From assembly GCA_019614645.1 (NCBI GenBank), contig JABWDB010000048.1, positions 426,001-490,000 of the forward strand: a DNA stretch of 64,000 nucleotides. Reading direction: 5' to 3'. The DNA is from Stratiolaelaps scimitus. Its lineage: Eukaryota > Arthropoda > Arachnida > Mesostigmata > Laelapidae. Shown here one piece after another: positions 31,967-43,477 of this stretch (the first letter of the stretch is position 1; each line of letters begins with the position of its first letter). A model generated the notes under the pieces. It did no database searches. It saw only the letters and a list, made by a program, of their open reading frames with translations, and was not told the DNA's origin. The translations under genes and the position numbers were made by a program.

Positions 31967-34900
31967 AGGTAAGGGAAGGACAGCAAGTAAGAGAAGGACA
32001 GCAAGTAAGAGAAGGACAGCAAGTAAGGGAAGGAATGAAGTAAGAGAAGGACAGCAAGTAAGGGAAGGACAGCAAGTAAGGGAAGGACAGCAAGTAAGGG
32101 AAGGACAGCAAGTAAGGGAAGGACAGCAAGTAAGGGAAGGACAGCAAGTAAGGGAAGGACAGTAGGTAAGGGAAGGACAGCAAGTAAGGGAAGGACAGCA
32201 AGTAAGAGAAGGACAGCAAGTAAGGGAAGGAATGAAGTAAGAGAAGGACAGCAAGTAAGGGAAGGACAGCAAGTAAGGGAAGGACAGCAAGTAAGGGAAG
32301 GACAGCAAGTAAGGGAAGGACAGCAAGTAAGGGAAGGACAGCAAGTAAGGGAAGGACAGCAAGTAAGGGAAAGGACAGCAAGTAAGGGAAGGACAGCAAG
32401 TAAGGGAAGGACAACAAGTAAGGGAAGGACAACAAGTAAGGGGGAAGGACAGCAAGAAGGACAGCAAGTAAGGGAAGGAATGAAGTAAGAGAAGGACAGC
32501 AAGTAAGAGAAGGACAGCAAGTAAGGGAAGGACAGCAAGTAAGGGAAGGACAGCAAGTAAGGGAAGGACAGTAGGTAAGGGAAGGACAGCAAGTAAGGGA
32601 AGGACAGCAAGTAAGGGAAGGACAGCAAGTAAGGGAAGGACAGCAAGTAAGGGAAGGACAGCAAGTAAGGGAAGGACAGCAAGTAAGAGAAGGACAGCAA
32701 GTAAGGGAAGGAATGAAGTAAGAGAAGGACAGCAAGTAAGGGAAGGACAGCAAGTAAGGGAAGGACAGCAAGTAAGGGAAGGACAGCAAGTAAGGGGGAA
32801 GGACAACAAGTAAGGGAAGGACAGCAAGTAAGAGAAGGACAGCAAGTAAGGGAAGGAATGAAGTAAGAGAAGGACAGCAAGTAAGGGAAGGAATGAAGTA
32901 AGAGAAGGACAGCAAGTAAGGGAAGGACAGCAAGTAAGGGAAGGACAGCAAGTAAGGGAAGGACAGCAAGTAAGGGAAGGACAGCAAGTAAGGGAAGGAC
33001 AGCAAGTAAGGGAAGGACAGCAAGTAAGGGAAGGACAGCAAGTAAGGGAAGGACAGCAAGTAAGGGAAGGACAGCAAGTAAGAGAAGGACAGCAAGTAAG
33101 GGAAGGAATGAAGTAAGAGAAGGACAGCAAGTAAGGGAAGGACAGCAAGTAAGGGAAGGACAGCAAGTAAGGGAAGGACAGCAAGTAAGGGAAGGACAGC
33201 AAGTAAGAGAAGGACAGCAAGTAAGAGAAGGACAGCAAGTAAGGGAAGGAATGAAGTAAGAGAAGGACAGCAAGTAAGGGAAGGACAGCAAGTAAGAGAA
33301 GGACAGCAAGTAAGGGAAGGACAGCAAGTAAGTGAAGGACAGCAAGTAAGGGAAGGACAGCAAGTAAGGGAAGGACAGCAAGTAAGGGAAGGACAGCAAG
33401 TAAGGGAAGGACAACAAGTAAGGGGGAAGGACAGCAAGAAGGACAGCAAGTAAGGGAAGGAATGAAGTAAGAGAAGGACAGCAAGTAAGGGAAGGACAGC
33501 AAGTAAGGGAAGGACAGCAAGTAAGGGAAGGACAGCAAGTAAGGGAAGGACAGCAAGTAAGGGAAGGACAGTAGGTAAGGGAAGGACAGCAAGTAAGGGA
33601 AGGACAGCAAGTAAGGGAAGGACAGCAAGTAAGGGAAGGACAGCAAGTAAGGGAAGGACAGCAAGTAAGGGAAGGACAGCAAGTAAGGGAAGGACAGCAA
33701 GTAAGAGAAGGACAGCAAGTAAGGGAAGGAATGAAGTAAGAGAAGGACAGCAAGTAAGGGAAGGACAGCAAGTAAGGGAAGGACAGCAAGTAAGGGAAGG
33801 ACAGCAAGTAAGGGGGAAGGACAACAAGTAAGGGAAGGACAGCAAGTAAGAGAAGGTCAGCAAGTAAGGAAAGGAATGAAGTAAGAGAAGGACAGCAAGT
33901 AAGGGAAGGAATGAAGTAAGAGAAGGACAGCAAGTAAGGGAAGGACAGCAAGTAAGGGAAGGACAGCAAGTAAGGGAAGGACAGCAAGTAAGGGAAGGAC
34001 AGCAAGTAAGGGGGAAGGACAGCAAGTAAGGGAAGGACAGCAAGTAAGGGAAGGACAGCAAGTAAGGGGGAAGGACAGCAAGTAAGGGAAGGACAGCAAG
34101 TAAGGGAAGGAATGAAGTAAGAGAAGGACAGCAAGTAAGGGAAGGACAGCAAGTAAGGGAAGGACAGCAAGTAAGGGGGAAGGACAGCAAGTAAGGGAAG
34201 GACAGCAAGTAAGAGAAGGACAGCAAGGGAGAGAAGGACAGCAAGTAAGGGAAGGAATGAAGTAAGAGAAGGACAGCAAGTAAGGGAAGGAATGAAGTAA
34301 GAGAAGGACAGCAAGTAAGGGAAGGACAGCAAGTAAGGGAAGGACAGCAAGTAAGGGAAGGACAGCAAGTAAGGGAAGGACAGTAGGTAAGGGAAGGACA
34401 GCAAGTAAGGGAAGGACAGCAAGTAAGGGAAGGACAGCAAGTAAGGAAAGGAATGAAGTAAGAGAAGGACAGCAAGTAAGGGAAGGAATGAAGTAAGAGA
34501 AGGAAAGCAAGTAAGGGAAGGACAGCAAGTAAGGGGGAAGGACAGCAAGTAAGGGAAGGACAGCAAGTAAGGGAAGGACAGTAGGTAAGGGAAGGACAGC
34601 AAGTAAGGGAAGGACAGCAAGTAAGGGAAGGACAGCAAGTAAGGGAAGGACAGTAGGTAAGGGAAGGACAGCAAGTAAGGGAAGGACAGCAAGTAAGGGA
34701 AGGACAGCAAGTAAGAGAAGGACAGCAAGTAAGGGAAGGAATGAAGTAAGAGAAGGACAGCAAGTAAGGGAAGGACAGCAAGTAAGGGAAGGACAGCAAG
34801 TAAGGGAAGGACAGCAAGTAAGGGGGAAGGACAACAAGTAAGGGAAGGACAGCAAGTAAGAGAAGGACAGCAAGTAAGGGAAGGAATGAAGTAAGAGAAG

Positions 34901-37900
34901 GACAGCAAGTAAGGGAAGGAATGAAGTAAGAGAAGGACAGCAAGTAAGGGAAGGACAGCAAGTAAGGGAAGGACAGCAAGTAAGGGAAGGACAGCAAGTA
35001 AGGGAAGGACAGCAAGTAAGGGGGAAGGACAGCAAGTAAGGGAAGGACAGCAAGTAAGGGAAGGACAGCAAGTAAGGGGGAAGGACAGCAAGTAAGGGGG
35101 AAGGACAGCAAGTAAGGGAAGGAATGAAGTAAGAGAAGGACAGCAAGTAAGGGAAGGACAGCAAGTAAGGGAAGGACAGCAAGTAAGGGAAGGACAGCAA
35201 GTAAGGGAAGGACAGCAAGTAAGGGAAGGACAGCAAGTAAGGGAAGGACAGCAAGTAAGAGAAGGACAGCAAGTAAGAGAAGGACAGCAAGTAAGGGAAG
35301 GACAGCAAGTAAGGGAAGGACAGCAAGTAAGGGAAGGACAGCAAGTAAGGGAAGGACAGCAAGTAAGGGAAGGACAGCAAGTAAGGGAAGGACAGCAAGT
35401 AAGTGAAGGACAGCAAGTAAGGGAAGGACAGCAAGTAAGGGAAGGACAGCAAGTAAGGGAAGGACAGCAAGTAAGGGAAGGACAGCAAGTAAGGGAAGGA
35501 CAGCAAGTAAGGGAAGGACAGCAAGTAAGGGAAGGACAACAAGTAAGGGAAGGACAGCAAGTAAGGGGGAAGGACAGCAAGAAGGACAGCAAGTAAGGGA
35601 AGGAATGAAGTAAGAGAAGGACAGCAAGTAAGGGAAGGACAGCAAGTAAGGGAAGGACAGCAAGTAAGGGAAGGACAGCAAGTAAGGGAAGGACAGTAGG
35701 TAAGGGAAGGACAGCAAGTAAGGGAAGGACAGCAAGTAAGGGAAGGACAGCAAGTAAGGGAAGGACAGCAAGTAAGGAAAGGAATGAAGTAAGAGAAGGA
35801 CAGCAAGTAAGGGAAGGAATGAAGTAAGAGAAGGAAAGCAAGTAAGGGAAGGACAGCAAGTAAGGGGGAAGGACAGCAAGTAAGGGAAGGACAGCAAGTA
35901 AGGGAAGGACAGTAGGTAAGGGAAGGACAGCAAGTAAGGGAAGGACAGCAAGTAAGGGAAGGACAGCAAGTAAGGGAAGGACAGTAGGTAAGGGAAGGAC
36001 AGCAAGTAAGGGAAGGACAGCAAGTAAGGGAAGGACAGCAAGTAAGGGAAGGACAGCAAGTAAGGAAAGGAATGAAGTAAGAGAAGGACAGCAAGTAAGG
36101 GAAGGAATGAAGTAAGAGAAGGACAGCAAGTAAGGGAAGGACAGCAAGTAAGGGAAGGACAGCAAGTAAGGGAAGGACAGCAAGTAAGAGAAGGACAGCA
36201 AGTAAGGGAAGGACAGCAAGTAAGGAAAGGACAGCAAGTAAGGGAAGGACAGCAAGTAAGGGAAGGAATGAAGTAAGAGAAGGACAGCAAGTAAGGGAAG
36301 GACAGCAAGCAAGGGAAGGACAGCAAGTAACGGAAGGACAGCAAGAAGGACAGCAAGTAAGGGAAGGACAGCAAGTAAGGAAAGGACAGCAAGTAAGAGA
36401 AGGACAGCAAGTAAGAGAAGGACAGCAAGTAAGGGAAGGACAGCAAGTAAGGGAAGGACAGCAAGTAAGGGAAGGAGAGCAAGTAAGAGAAGGACAGCAA
36501 GTAAGGGAAGGAATGAAGTAAGAGAAGGACAGCAAGTAAGGGAAGGACAGCAAGTAAGGGAAGGAATGAAGTAAGAAAAGGAAAGCAAGTAAGGGAAGGA
36601 CAGCAAGTAAGCGAAGGACAGCAAGTAAGGGAAGGACAGCAAGTAAGGGAAGGAATGAAGTAAGAGAAGGAAAGCAAGTAAGGGAAGGACAGCAAGTAAG
36701 CGAAGGACAGCAAGTAAGGGAAGGACAGCAAGTAAGGGAAGGACAGCAAGTAAGGGGGAAGGACAGCAAGTAAGGGAAGGACAGCAAGTAAGGGAAGGAC
36801 AGCAAGTAAGGGAAGGACAGCAAGTAAGGGAAAGGACAGCAAGTAAGGGAAGGACAGCAAGTAAGCGAAGGACAGCAAGTAAGGGAAGGACAGCAAGTAA
36901 GGGAAGGAATGAAGTAAGAGAAGGAAAGCAAGTAAGGGAAGGACAGCAAGTAAGCGAAGGACAGCAAGTAAGGGAAGGACAGCAAGTAAGGGAAGGACAG
37001 CAAGTAAGGGAAGGAATGAAGTAAGAGAAGGAAAGCAAGTAAGGGAAGGACAGCAAGTAAGCGAAGGACAGCAAGTAAGGGAAGAACAGCAAGTAAGGGA
37101 AGGACAGCAAGTAAGGGGGAAGGACAGCAAGTAAGGGAAGGACAGCAAGTAAGAGAAGGACAGCAAGTAAGGGAAGGAATGAAGTAAGAGAAGGACAGCA
37201 AGTAAGGGAAGGACAGCAAGTAAGGGAAGGACAGCAAGTAAGGGAAGGACAGCAAGTAAGAGAAGGACAGCAAGTAAGGGAAGGAATGAAGTAAGAGAAG
37301 GACAGCAAGTAAGGGAAGGACAGCAAGTAAGTGAAGGACAGCAAGTAAGGGAAGGAATGAAGTAAGAGAAGGACAGCAAGTAAGGGAAGGAATGAAGTAA
37401 GAGAAGGACAGCAAGTAAGGGAAGGACAGCAAGTAAGTGAAGGACAGCAAGTAAGGGAAGGAATGAAGTAAGAGAAGGACAGCAAGTAAGGGAAGGACAG
37501 CAAGTAAGGGAAGGACAGCAAGTAAGGGAAGGACAGCAAGTAAGGGAAGGACAGCAAGTAAGGGAAGGACAGCAAGTAAGGGAAAGGACAGCAAGTAAGG
37601 GAAGGACAGCAAGTAAGGGAAGGACAACAAGTAAGGGAAGGAATGAAGTAAGAGAAGGACAGCAAGTAAGGGAAGGAATGAAGTAAGAGAAGGACAGCAA
37701 GTAAGGGAAGGACAGCAAGTAAGGGAAGGACAGCAAGTAAGGGAAGGACAGCAAGTAAGGGAAGGACAGCAAGTAAGGGAAGGACAGCAAGTAAGGGAAG
37801 GACAGCAAGTAAGGGAAGGACAGCAAGTAAGGGAAGGACAGCAAGTAAGTGAAGGACAGCAAGTAAGGGAAGGACAGCAAGTAAGGGAAGGAATGAAGTA

Positions 37901-38530
37901 AGAGAAGGACAGCAAGTAAGGGAAGGACAGCAAGTAAGGGAAGGACAGCAAGTAAGGGAAGGACAGCAAGTAAGGGAAGGACAGCAAGTAAGGGAAGGAC
38001 AGCAAGTAAGGGAAGGACAACAAGTAAGGGAAGGACAACAAGTAAGGGAAGGACAACAAGTAAGGGAAGGATAACAAGTAAGGGAAGGAATGAAGTAAGA
38101 GAAGGACAGCAAGTAAGGGAAGGACAGCAAGTAAGTGAAGGACAGCAAGTAAGGGAAGGAATGAAGTAAGAGAAGGACAGCAAGTAAGGGAAGGACAGCA
38201 AGTAAGGGAAGGACAGCAAGTAAGGGAAGGACAACAAGTAAGGGAAGGACAACAAGTAAGGGAAGGAATGAAGTAAGAGAAGGACAGCAAGTAAGGGAAG
38301 GACAGCAAGTAAGTGAAGGACAGCAAGTAAGGGAAGGAATGAAGTAAGAGAAGGACAGCAAGTAAGGGAAGGAATGAAGTAAGAGAAGGACAGCAAGTAA
38401 GGGAAGGACAGCAAGTAAGGGAAGGACAGCAAGTAAGGGAAGGACAGCAAGTAAGGGAAGGACAGCAAGTAAGGGAAAAGACAGCAAGTAAGGGAAGGAC
38501 AGCAAGTAAGGGAAGGACAGCAAGTAAGGG

Positions 38531-39650
38531 AAGGACAACAAGTAAGGGAAGGACAGCAAGTAAGGGGGAAGGACAGCAAGAAGGACAGCAAGTAAGGGAA
38601 GGAATGAAGTAAGAGAAGGACAGCAAGTAAGGGAAGGACAGCAAGTAAGGGAAGGAATGAAGTAAGAGAACGAAAGCAAGTAAGAGAAGGAAAGCAAGTA
38701 AGGGAAAGACAGCAAGTAAGGGGGAAGGACAGCAAGTAAGGGAAGGACAGCAAGTAAGGGAAAGGACAGCAAGTAAGGGAAGGACAGCAAGTAAGGGAAA
38801 GGACAGCAAGTAAGGGAAGGAATGAAGTAAGAGAACGAAAGCAAGTAAGAGAAGGAAAGCAAGTAAGGGAAGGACAGCAAGTAAGGGGGAAGGACAGCAA
38901 GTAAGGGAAGGACAGCAAGTAAGGGAAAGGACAGCAAGTAAGGGAAGGACAGCAAGTAAGGGAAAGGACAGCAAGTAAGGGAAGGACAGCAAGTAAGGGA
39001 AGGACAGCAAGTAAGGGAAGGACAGCAAGTAAGGGAAAGGACAGCAAGTAAGGGAAGGACAGCAAGTAAGGGAAGGACAGCAAGTAAGGGAAGGACAACA
39101 AGTAAGGGAAGGACAGCAAGTAAGGGGGAAGGACAGCAAGAAGGACAGCAAGTAAGGGAAGGAATGAAGTAAGAGAAGGACAGCAAGTAAGGGAAGGACA
39201 GCAAGTAAGGGAAGGAATGAAGTAAGAGAACGAAAGCAAGTAAGAGAAGGAAAGCAAGTAAGGGAAAGACAGCAAGTAAGGGGGAAGGACAGCAAGTAAG
39301 GGAAGGACAGCAAGTAAGGGAAAGGACAGCAAGTAAGGGAAGGACAGCAAGTAAGGGAAAGGACAGCAAGTAAGGGAAGGAATGAAGTAAGAGAACGAAA
39401 GCAAGTAAGAGAAGGAAAGCAAGTAAGGGAAGGACAGCAAGTAAGGGGGAAGGACAGCAAGTAAGGGAAGGACAGCAAGTAAGGGAAAGGACAGCAAGTA
39501 AGGGAAGGACAGCAAGTAAGGGAAAGGACAGCAAGTAAGGGAAGGACAGCAAGTAAGGGAAGGACAGCAAGTAAGGGAAGGACAGCAAGTAAGGGAAAGG
39601 ACAGCAAGTAAGGGAAGGACAGCAAGTAAGGGAAGGACAGCAAGTAAGGG
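38531..39650 (+). repeat. Two tandem 560-bp higher-order units
   Basis: Positions 38531-39090 and 39091-39650 share the same series of variant units at a constant offset of 560 bp, including rare forms such as AGAGAACGAAAGCAAG (38666 and 39226) and GGGAAAGACAGC. Each unit also contains an internal partial repeat of the same rare block. This indicates recent unequal exchange at the right end of the array. Confidence 0.9.
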
Positions 39651-39654
39651 AAGG

Positions 39655-39746
39655 CAGCAAGTAGCAAGTAAGAGATGGACAGCAAGTTTCTCTTACTTGC
39701 TACTTGCTGTCCTTCCCTTACTTGCTGTCCTTCTCTTACCTGATGC
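39655..39746. repeat. Array end: perfect hairpin and inverted terminal units
   Basis: CAGCAAGTAGCAAGTAAGAG at 39655-39674 pairs exactly with 39690-39709 across a 15-nt loop. From 39690 on, the units run on the opposite strand and finish in the GCATCAGGTAAGAGAAGGAC variant (inverted, 39726-39746), which on the left edge occurs in direct orientation (24360-24420). The array is thus flanked by inverted copies of its own edge variants. Confidence 0.9.
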
Positions 39747-41512
39747 TCTATATATATTGCATATTTGACTTGTAATTAGTCTAACTGCTGTTACGGACCT
39801 TGGATGGTCTCTGTTGAAGTACTTTATTTTTTACGAGTACTTAAGCATGGGGTAATCGGAGTTCCGTTAATATAATAAAACGAAATGAAATCAAATGAAA
39901 ATGTAAAAAAATATATATATATGTATATATAGTTGGGGACAGGGTGTCAGGCCGTCATAGCCACTCCCGAGAGAGGACATTGCCTCTCTGCACAGTAAGG
40001 GAAATCTCACTGACCCAGTTCCTGGTCTACCAGCAATCCCAAACAAGCTTACTCTCTGCATGCCCTGTTCATACGAGGTGAGGCTCCCTACACGTTCTAC
40101 TGTTTCTACCGTTCTCACTAGTGTGCCATTGTTTTACTAGGTTCCTATGTAAATCAATAACAGGATACAGTGCGAAGAAATATTTATTTGATACTGAAAC
40201 AGCCCAAGGGCACAGGATCGAGTCCCACGGCGTGCTGACACATAGGTGAACTCAGGCTTTGAAAAAAATGTAGTTCCGTTAACAAACGAACACCTTTGAT
40301 TGTATATTGTATTTATTATTATACTATAAACGTGCTATACGACGATGCAACGGTGGCAGCTAACCTCATTATTAAATATGACAAATAATTAAATATATAC
40401 TTAGTATAGTAGAACAAACACGAACAGGTTCTGTATCCTATGCTATTGCAAATTGCCAATTCAACCATGACAGTAATATGTATAGCGTTAAATGTTGGCT
40501 GTGGGACAGCCCAGAAAATGTCTTTATTGGTAATAATATGTATAGCCATTCGTGAGTGTTTAAACCACACTATGCGCTTACCTATAATAACTAACGAACT
40601 ACCTAAGTAGACAGATCATAGCTGAGTAAAACTTGTAGAGAGGGGGTCAGCTCGTGTAGACAGTAGGCACATACACTTTTAAGAACAGCCATGTTCTTCA
40701 GTTGCAAACAATAAATATCATAGTTTCTACCGATTAGAGATCACAAGGGTTCTTCGTGACCATATGATCCCTAGATGAGCGATGATGATATGTCAATGGA
40801 CTGTGTAAAACCGGCTGATATCTCCTAGGTCTCTCAGAAAATGTCTCGCCATCGAAGAATCGATGGACGGTGGGCTGTACTGCAATATTAATGATACTCT
40901 CGACCGGACTTCGGGGCCATGCTAGATGGCTGGTGATTTCAGTCGGTCCAGTGAGCCACTATTATTAATTGTGTGCAATTAACAGGAAGCTAATCGTGAT
41001 ACAGGTTGGTGAGCTGGCAGCTGGCCAACGCTATACGGATTTATGCTTAGGGGCGTCCTCTACAGAGATATAGGTTATAAAAATTAAGTACGTATATGTC
41101 TCATAGTTGGACACGAGATTGAGGCAACTTTATTAATTATTTTATTATTTATCGTTGTGGAGATTTTTACGCTTGATGGAAGATTAGTTCAAATTTCGTA
41201 AGCGTGCTGGATACGAATTTGTAACAGGTCTTGTTCAGATTGGAATAAGATTTGGCAAACATAGAGTAAATTACGGTCGGTTTTCAACGTCTACCGCTTT
41301 CTACACTCATTGTATCGTATCCACAGGAAACCAACCCTTGTCTCATACGTACACATGCGATATACGTTACGCACGCGGAACAAAACTAACTCTGTGGAAA
41401 AATCTCACTAGAAACTTTACTAGAACATTTTTCGCGGCCTCCCATACATTTTTCACTTTTGGCGTACTCTAGCAATGGAACACCATTGCTCTATGGTTGC
41501 CATATATGTGTT
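39747..41512. other. Non-coding stretch with SINE-related fragments
   Basis: Near 39826-39885, ACGAGTACTTAAGCATGG and GGAGTTCCGTTAATATAATA form a tail like that at 19778. Near 40200-40290 a tRNA-like box CAGGATCGAGTCCCACGG is followed by a GTAGTTCCGTTAACAAACG tail, a diverged SINE A relative. No gene is recognised. Confidence 0.5.
40484..40520 (+). mobile_element. SINE family B 3' fragment
   Basis: GCGTTAAATGTTGGCTGTGG and GACAGCCCAGAAAATG match the family 3' end. Confidence 0.5.
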
Positions 41513-41590
41513 TTTCAAGTTGACCCTCAGCTGTTCCCTTATCTGACAGGCCTCAGCTCCTAACCTTTATCAGTATTCAGATCATTTGCT
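41513..41590 (-). mobile_element. SINE family D 3' fragment
   Basis: On the minus strand: AAAGGTTAGGAGCTGAGGCC, TGTCAGATAAGGGAACAGCT, GAGGGTCAACTTGAAAAA. This is the 3' part of the family seen at 6311-6570 and 52503-52619. Confidence 0.65.
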
Positions 41591-42372
41591 GGTCGCCATG
41601 CTGACCAATACGTGAACCTCTCCAATCGCATCGTTTGAAATAATGTCGCCTGAAAGCCATGTCCGATCTAGCGGACCCCGCTTCCGAAGCAAACGTCGAG
41701 GCTTAGTATTATTATAACTACTACTACTACGCCCCTCACTTCAAATACATTAGGATTCGCATCGCACACGACGACATAGGATAACTATTCTAATGCAACT
41801 GGCCATTTTGAAGGAACGATCGGATACTTCAAAGGGTATTTTACGAGCTGAAACGACAGTTTGGTCCGATATGTCACTGTGCGTCCGTCCTGCAACCGGA
41901 GGAGATGGACACGTAGGTGGGCGGGTTCGATTCCAACCCGTTGCACATTTGCATTCAACGGTGTCAGGAACGCCTTGGGCGAGTGGGATGATAGTAAGAA
42001 TGGAAGGCTCACAGTTTACGCGATCGTATTAATTGATTTCTCCTTCTGGAGATCTGCAACTCACACAACACACTTGTTCAGACTTCTCTCTTGTCTATGA
42101 CTTCTCTCTTGGCTCTCTCGACTACGTCGCCATCTACTCTCTCTGTTTCTCTCACTGGGGGGGGCGTCGTACGTTCTCGGATGTACCACCACTTTTATCT
42201 GCGCTATTGAGATAGTAACGTGTACCTTTGGGCCACGTCAAATATCTTTACTTACAAGGGGGTCCCAGTCAAGTAATAATAATAATAAAAAGCTAATGAT
42301 TGTATTGTGTATTATTATTAGTATTCAGATCATTTGATATTCAACAAATGTACGCCGTGAACGGGTAAATGT
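41591..42372. other. Non-coding stretch with a SINE B copy
   Basis: Apart from the SINE B copy (41883-41970), a (CT)-rich patch at 42085-42160 and a short AAT run near 42275, nothing is recognised. Confidence 0.5.
41883..41970 (+). mobile_element. SINE family B, head and core
   Basis: CCTGCAACCGGAGGAGATGG, ACACGTAGGTGGGCGGGTTC, GATTCCAACCCGTTGCACAT and TTGCATTCAACGG match the 5' half of the family. Confidence 0.65.
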
Positions 42373-42470
42373 ACGGTAAAGGTTATAAACAGTGTGTTAA
42401 AAAAAAAGGTTTATTGGTATATTAAACGAACTGTAATTCCCATGATGATTAAGTTTCCTTGTATGCCACG
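42373..42470 (-). mobile_element. SINE family A fragment, diverged
   Basis: Two GGTAAAGGTT / AAAGGTTTATTGGT segments flank a poly(A) run, followed by TATTAAACGAACTGTAATTC, the inverted family tail with substitutions. Confidence 0.5.
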
Positions 42471-42940
42471 TGATGATTGCAGTATTATATGTATTATAGT
42501 ATAGACGCGAATTATAGGATTTATATGCGAATGTGTACGCATTACATAGATGTAGATATTCCTTAGCTATCCGGAGGGCCGGCGTGAGAGGGGTTTTAAG
42601 TATATTCGATTAAAGATACAAAACGGACGGTGTCGTTCTTAGTTGTAGTTCAAGTTCAGCGGCTAGTACAGTTGTCGCCAACCTTTATAATAGAATAAAT
42701 CTTTTGATAATTACATTCTCATAATAAAACCAAGATGCTTGCACATTGGTCTGAGTAGCGCAGAAATGTGTTAACGTTGCCGATTGTCGAAGTTTTGGTT
42801 ATTCTACTCAGAGAACGATCTAACACAATTCTGGTCAGAAACCGTCATCGAATATAGCTGCCCTCCGAAAGAAAACACATTGCGCTAGTTTTTGACGACA
42901 AGTGATTCATACCATACAAATTGAAAGTATAATTACATAG
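42471..42940. other. Non-coding spacer
   Basis: AT-rich; nothing recognised. Confidence 0.5.
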
Positions 42941-43060
42941 TTAAGTCTCTGATTCTTAAAAGCCGGAGGTCGCACATTCGAGTTGTCTCGCCTCGACATG
43001 GTGACAAGCGTTTTAAAAACTGCAGTTCAGCTAATATACCAACAAAACCTTTACCTTACC
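42941..43060 (+). mobile_element. SINE family A copy, 5'-truncated
   Basis: AAGTCTCTGATTCTTAAAAG, CCGGAGGTCGCACATTCGAG (box with one change), and the tail TGCAGTTCAGCTAATATACC ending CCTTTACCTTACC. Confidence 0.6.
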
Positions 43061-43144
43061 CCATAATATAGTTGGTCAGCCGATAGGATCACTATATTAC
43101 ATCTCTTTCATGTGTTTACTCTCGACACGGTACTGATAGAAGTA

Positions 43145-43190
43145 GTACCGTGGACTGAGTTAAATGTTGGCTGAGAGTCAGCCCGAAAAC
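43145..43190 (+). mobile_element. SINE family B 3' fragment
   Basis: TACCGTGGACTGAGTTAAAT, GTTGGCTGAGAGTCAGCCCG: a close match to the family 3' end. Confidence 0.6.
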
Positions 43191-43420
43191 CTCTATCTTT
43201 AACGGATCGAAGATATTAACTGAAGCCTCAGCGAACCTACACCTGTAGCGCCACAGAACAACCCGCATGGAAGCTACCGCTTCCTACTCGCACACAATTA
43301 TTCGCTATGAGCGCTCAAACGATAAAAACGTGGCTAATCTGCTTTCAGGGTTTGATTCGACATGGAACATATAATGACCTCAAGACAGTACGCAAGCACA
43401 AGCAAATGTAAGATCATTTG

Positions 43421-43421
<1 letters not shown>

Positions 43422-43476
<55 letters not shown>
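43422..43476. repeat. (TA)n microsatellite
   Basis: About 55 bp of uninterrupted TA repeats. Confidence 0.95.

Positions 43477-43477
<1 letters not shown>

Larger units (their letters stand above)
30043..39653 (+). repeat. 18-bp minisatellite array, about 9.6 kb
   Basis: Consensus unit GGGAAGGACAGCAAGTAA, roughly 530 copies. Common variants are a 17-bp unit GGGAAGGAATGAAGTAA, 19-bp and 20-bp units with extra A or G in the GGGAA part, a 12-bp truncated unit (AAGGACAGCAAG) and single-base changes (ACAAC, AGTAGG, AAAGC). The plus strand is over 80% purine. Higher-order structure is clear: a composite marker (20-bp unit, 12-bp unit, then the 17-bp AATGAAG unit) recurs at about 30150, 30975, 31270, 31850, 32440, 33420, 35570, 38565 and 39125. 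On the minus strand the unit has no stop in any frame (LLAVLP, YLLSFP, TCCPSL), which creates very long meaningless frames. Confidence 0.95.

Noticed and set aside
30043..39653. CRISPR-like array
   Set aside because: The repeats are directly adjacent with no unique spacers, and the context is eukaryotic.
29824..39660. Minus-strand open frame of 3278 codons, with others of 3185, 1942 and 1276 codons over the same region
   Set aside because: They are translations of the 18-bp minisatellite, which lacks stops in all three minus frames. Unit-length variants switch frame with no effect, and the frames run into the antisense of the LINE 3' UTR or the flank. No codon structure or domain is present.
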